Origin: JABMMZ01 sp040403495
GTDB lineage: Bacteria; Bacteroidota; Bacteroidia; NS11-12g; UBA955
Direction: 5' to 3'
Length of the DNA: 64,000 nucleotides
Assembly (NCBI GenBank): GCA_040403495.1
Contig: JBBAKM010000012.1
Span: 18,864-82,863 of the forward strand
This document shows, piece after piece, positions 62,402 to 64,000 of the stretch. The position numbers and the translations under genes were made by a program. Position 1 is the stretch's first letter, and the number at the start of each line of letters is the position of its first letter. The notes under the pieces are model-generated. The model was not told the DNA's origin. It saw nothing but the letters and a program-made list of their open reading frames with translations, and made no database searches.

Positions 62402-62522
62402 ATTGTATTTGTTGCGAAATAAGTTGTTTTAAAACATTAAAAAAAATGTTTTTTAATTTGTTTGATTTAAGGGCTATTGTTGTGTAATATTGAAACTGTA
62501 ACAATTGTTTGTTTTTCGTCCA

Positions 62523-63752
62523 ATGATTGAACTTAAAAAATCATGTTTGAATAAGTTAAGTGGAATGGAGGTGCTATTGCCAAGTTCCAAAAGTATTTCC
62601 AATCGCTTGTTGGTGATACAATCATTGGCTGTGTTACAAAATGAAATTGAAAATTTATCAAAAAGCAACGATACCTTGTTGTTGAAAAAAGTGCTAATGA
62701 ATGAAAACAGCGTTTACTTTAATTTTGAAGATGCTGGAACTCCCTACCGTTTTTTTACATCAATAGCGGCATTGAAATATCCTTCTTTTGTGCTCGATGC
62801 TCATGAGGGGTTAAAGAAAAGACCTATCAAAGGATTGGTAGATGCGCTGAAACAATTGGGTGCAGAAATTTCGTATTTAGAAGAGGAAGGTTTTCCTCCC
62901 ATAAAAATAGAAAAAACCTTCGATTTGTCTTCAACTCATTTGCAATTAGAGGTGTCATTGAGCAGTCAGTTTTTAAGTTCACTCTTATTGATTTCACCAT
63001 TGTTTGATGATGGACTTACTCTCTCATTCAATCAACAAATGGTCTCTAAACCATACGTTGACATGACGATTTCAATGATGAGGAATTATGGTATAACGGT
63101 TGAGGAACAAGAAAATGCAATAATGGTCAGTAAGGGGGAATACAAGATGTTACAGCCCTATACCGTTGAGGCCGATTGGAGTAGTGCTGCTTTTTTATTT
63201 GGTTTCTTGTCTTTGTCTGAATCTCATGAAATGTTGTTTCCTTCACTAACTCTAAATTCAAGTCAAGGGGATAGGGCAATAGTCGCAATTTTTGAAAAGT
63301 TTGGTGTTTTTTGCACAGAAACAGAAAATGGACTTAGGGTTCAAAAACAAATGAATGCCGTTCCAGATTATTTGGAGGTCGATTTTACGGATATTCCCGA
63401 TGCATTTCCATTGGTTTTTGCGTGTTGTGTTGCGCACCAAGTCAATGCTGAGTTTACAGGGATTAAAAATTTGAAGTTTAAAGAAAGTGACAGGGTTTCG
63501 GCAATGATAGACAATTTATTGCCACTTGGTTTGAGAGTTTTGGAACAGACGGAAGATACAATCAGGATTGATTCAAGTGGAATAAAAACCATAGAGACTT
63601 ATAACATTAAGTCGTATAATGACCACAGAATTGCGATGGCTTGTAGTTTGTTTGTGCTAAAAGGCAATTTTGTAATAGACAATGAAAGGGTAGTCAATAA
63701 ATCATTTCCTGATTATTGGCAAGTGTTGGAGGGTGTGCTTTTAGGGGTTTAA
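62523..63752 (+). CDS. aroA: 3-phosphoshikimate 1-carboxyvinyltransferase (EPSP synthase)
   Basis: This 409-residue enzyme joins shikimate 3-phosphate and phosphoenolpyruvate. Motifs are VLLPSSKSISNRLLVIQSLA, FNFEDAGTPYRFFTSI, VEADWSSAAFLFGFLSL, LKFKESDRVSAMIDNLLPLG and YNDHRIAMACSLFVLKG. The ATG at 62523 (MIELKKS) is preferred to an upstream in-frame TTG. With aroQ at 36 kb this is the second shikimate-pathway gene in the window, but the two are not linked. The usual GSKS is SSKS. Confidence 0.95.
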   Translation: MIELKKSCLNKLSGMEVLLPSSKSISNRLLVIQSLAVLQNEIENLSKSNDTLLLKKVLMNENSVYFNFEDAGTPYRFFTSIAALKYPSFVLDAHEGLKKRPIKGLVDALKQLGAEISYLEEEGFPPIKIEKTFDLSSTHLQLEVSLSSQFLSSLLLISPLFDDGLTLSFNQQMVSKPYVDMTISMMRNYGITVEEQENAIMVSKGEYKMLQPYTVEADWSSAAFLFGFLSLSESHEMLFPSLTLNSSQGDRAIVAIFEKFGVFCTETENGLRVQKQMNAVPDYLEVDFTDIPDAFPLVFACCVAHQVNAEFTGIKNLKFKESDRVSAMIDNLLPLGLRVLEQTEDTIRIDSSGIKTIETYNIKSYNDHRIAMACSLFVLKGNFVIDNERVVNKSFPDYWQVLEGVLLGV

Positions 63753-63875
63753 AGTTATATCTTATTGGAGATTTCGGCTAGACCAAGACCAATAAAGGCG
63801 GAAAGAATTATATATTTTCAATTATATGAAACTTTGATATGAAAATATGATATTCTTTTGTGGATGAAAAATATA

Positions 63876-63919
63876 GTGGTTGGTCGACTCAGCAAAAGGC
63901 TCGGCTTCAGACCAACCAC
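63876..63919. repeat. Dispersed hairpin repeat, copy 2
   Basis: GTGGTTGGTC (63876-63885) and GACCAACCAC (63910-63919) form a 10-bp stem. Read on the minus strand, the loop begins with TGAAGCC, matching the GAAGCC loop motif of the copy at 55525-55580. Confidence 0.75.
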
Positions 63920-63945
63920 AGGAGAGAGAACATAGTGAAAGTATT

Positions 63946-64000
63946 TGTCTCGTCCTGAAAAAAGTTGACACGGATTAGATTTCAAATTTACACAAATTTA
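63946..64000. mobile_element. Possible end of an insertion sequence (cut by window edge)
   Basis: TGTCTCGTCCTGAAAAAAGT then TGACACGG resembles the terminal sequence in front of IS3-type transposase genes. No transposase frame is inside the window, so this rests on resemblance only. Confidence 0.25.

Overview
The window looks like an AT-rich chromosome segment of a Bacteroidota bacterium (Flavobacteriia/Sphingobacteriia-like). The evidence is TAnnTTTG promoter elements in front of many genes, a secreted protein with a type IX secretion (T9SS) sorting domain, a 1348-residue protein ending in a gliding-motility-type C-terminal domain, a TonB-dependent receptor, the Bacteroidota-style coxB-coxA-ctaA-ctaB-coxC-coxC-coxD-sco-DUF420 respiratory cluster, and families such as DUF4293. 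I saw no rRNA, tRNA or CRISPR array.

Layout. 1-6.4 kb: groEL (cut by the window edge), groES, cyanophycinase, mtgA, pyrH, two small envelope proteins, era and rlmN. 6.5-9.6 kb: an MbnP-like secreted protein with a T9SS tail, its di-haem MauG/MbnH-like partner, the remnant of a second di-haem peroxidase, and a methyltransferase. 9.6-15.8 kb: a very AT-rich accessory island with an XRE regulator and two tandem cassettes. Each cassette encodes a short Cys-rich secreted peptide with a near-identical leader, a DUF4221-like (probably beta-propeller) protein, a C-x4-C protein and a CxxC thioredoxin-like lipoprotein. A single Lgt-like membrane enzyme closes the island. This is the best candidate for an undescribed system.

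15.8-20.7 kb: Uma2-type protein, PhnA-like protein, carA, a 7-mer/palindrome repeat block, eno, rluF and an unlisted 50-residue membrane protein. 20.8-30.6 kb: a DUF4293 protein and a complete aa3-type cytochrome oxidase operon with haem A synthesis and copper delivery. 30.6-38.3 kb: TonB receptor, fbp and lysC transcribed divergently from abutting promoters, aroQ, a CorC-type protein and a beta-barrel protein. 38.6-50.8 kb: giant T9SS protein, pabB, uvrC, phhB, parC and parE. 51-53 kb: LytS/LytR-type two-component system.

53-55.6 kb: a second AT-rich accessory patch with an OmpA C-terminal remnant, two tandem paralogues of unknown function and dispersed hairpin repeats. 55.7-63.8 kb: membrane pyrophosphatase with an odd Cys-rich tail, Ca/Na antiporter, homogentisate dioxygenase, TPR lipoprotein, gpsA and aroA, then another copy of the hairpin repeat and a possible insertion-sequence end at the right edge.

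Most of the window is core metabolism and respiration. The novelty sits in the 10-15.8 kb cassettes, the MbnP/MbnH pair, the pyrophosphatase tail and the promoter architecture, in which many -7 elements lie so close to the start codon that the transcripts should be leaderless or nearly so.
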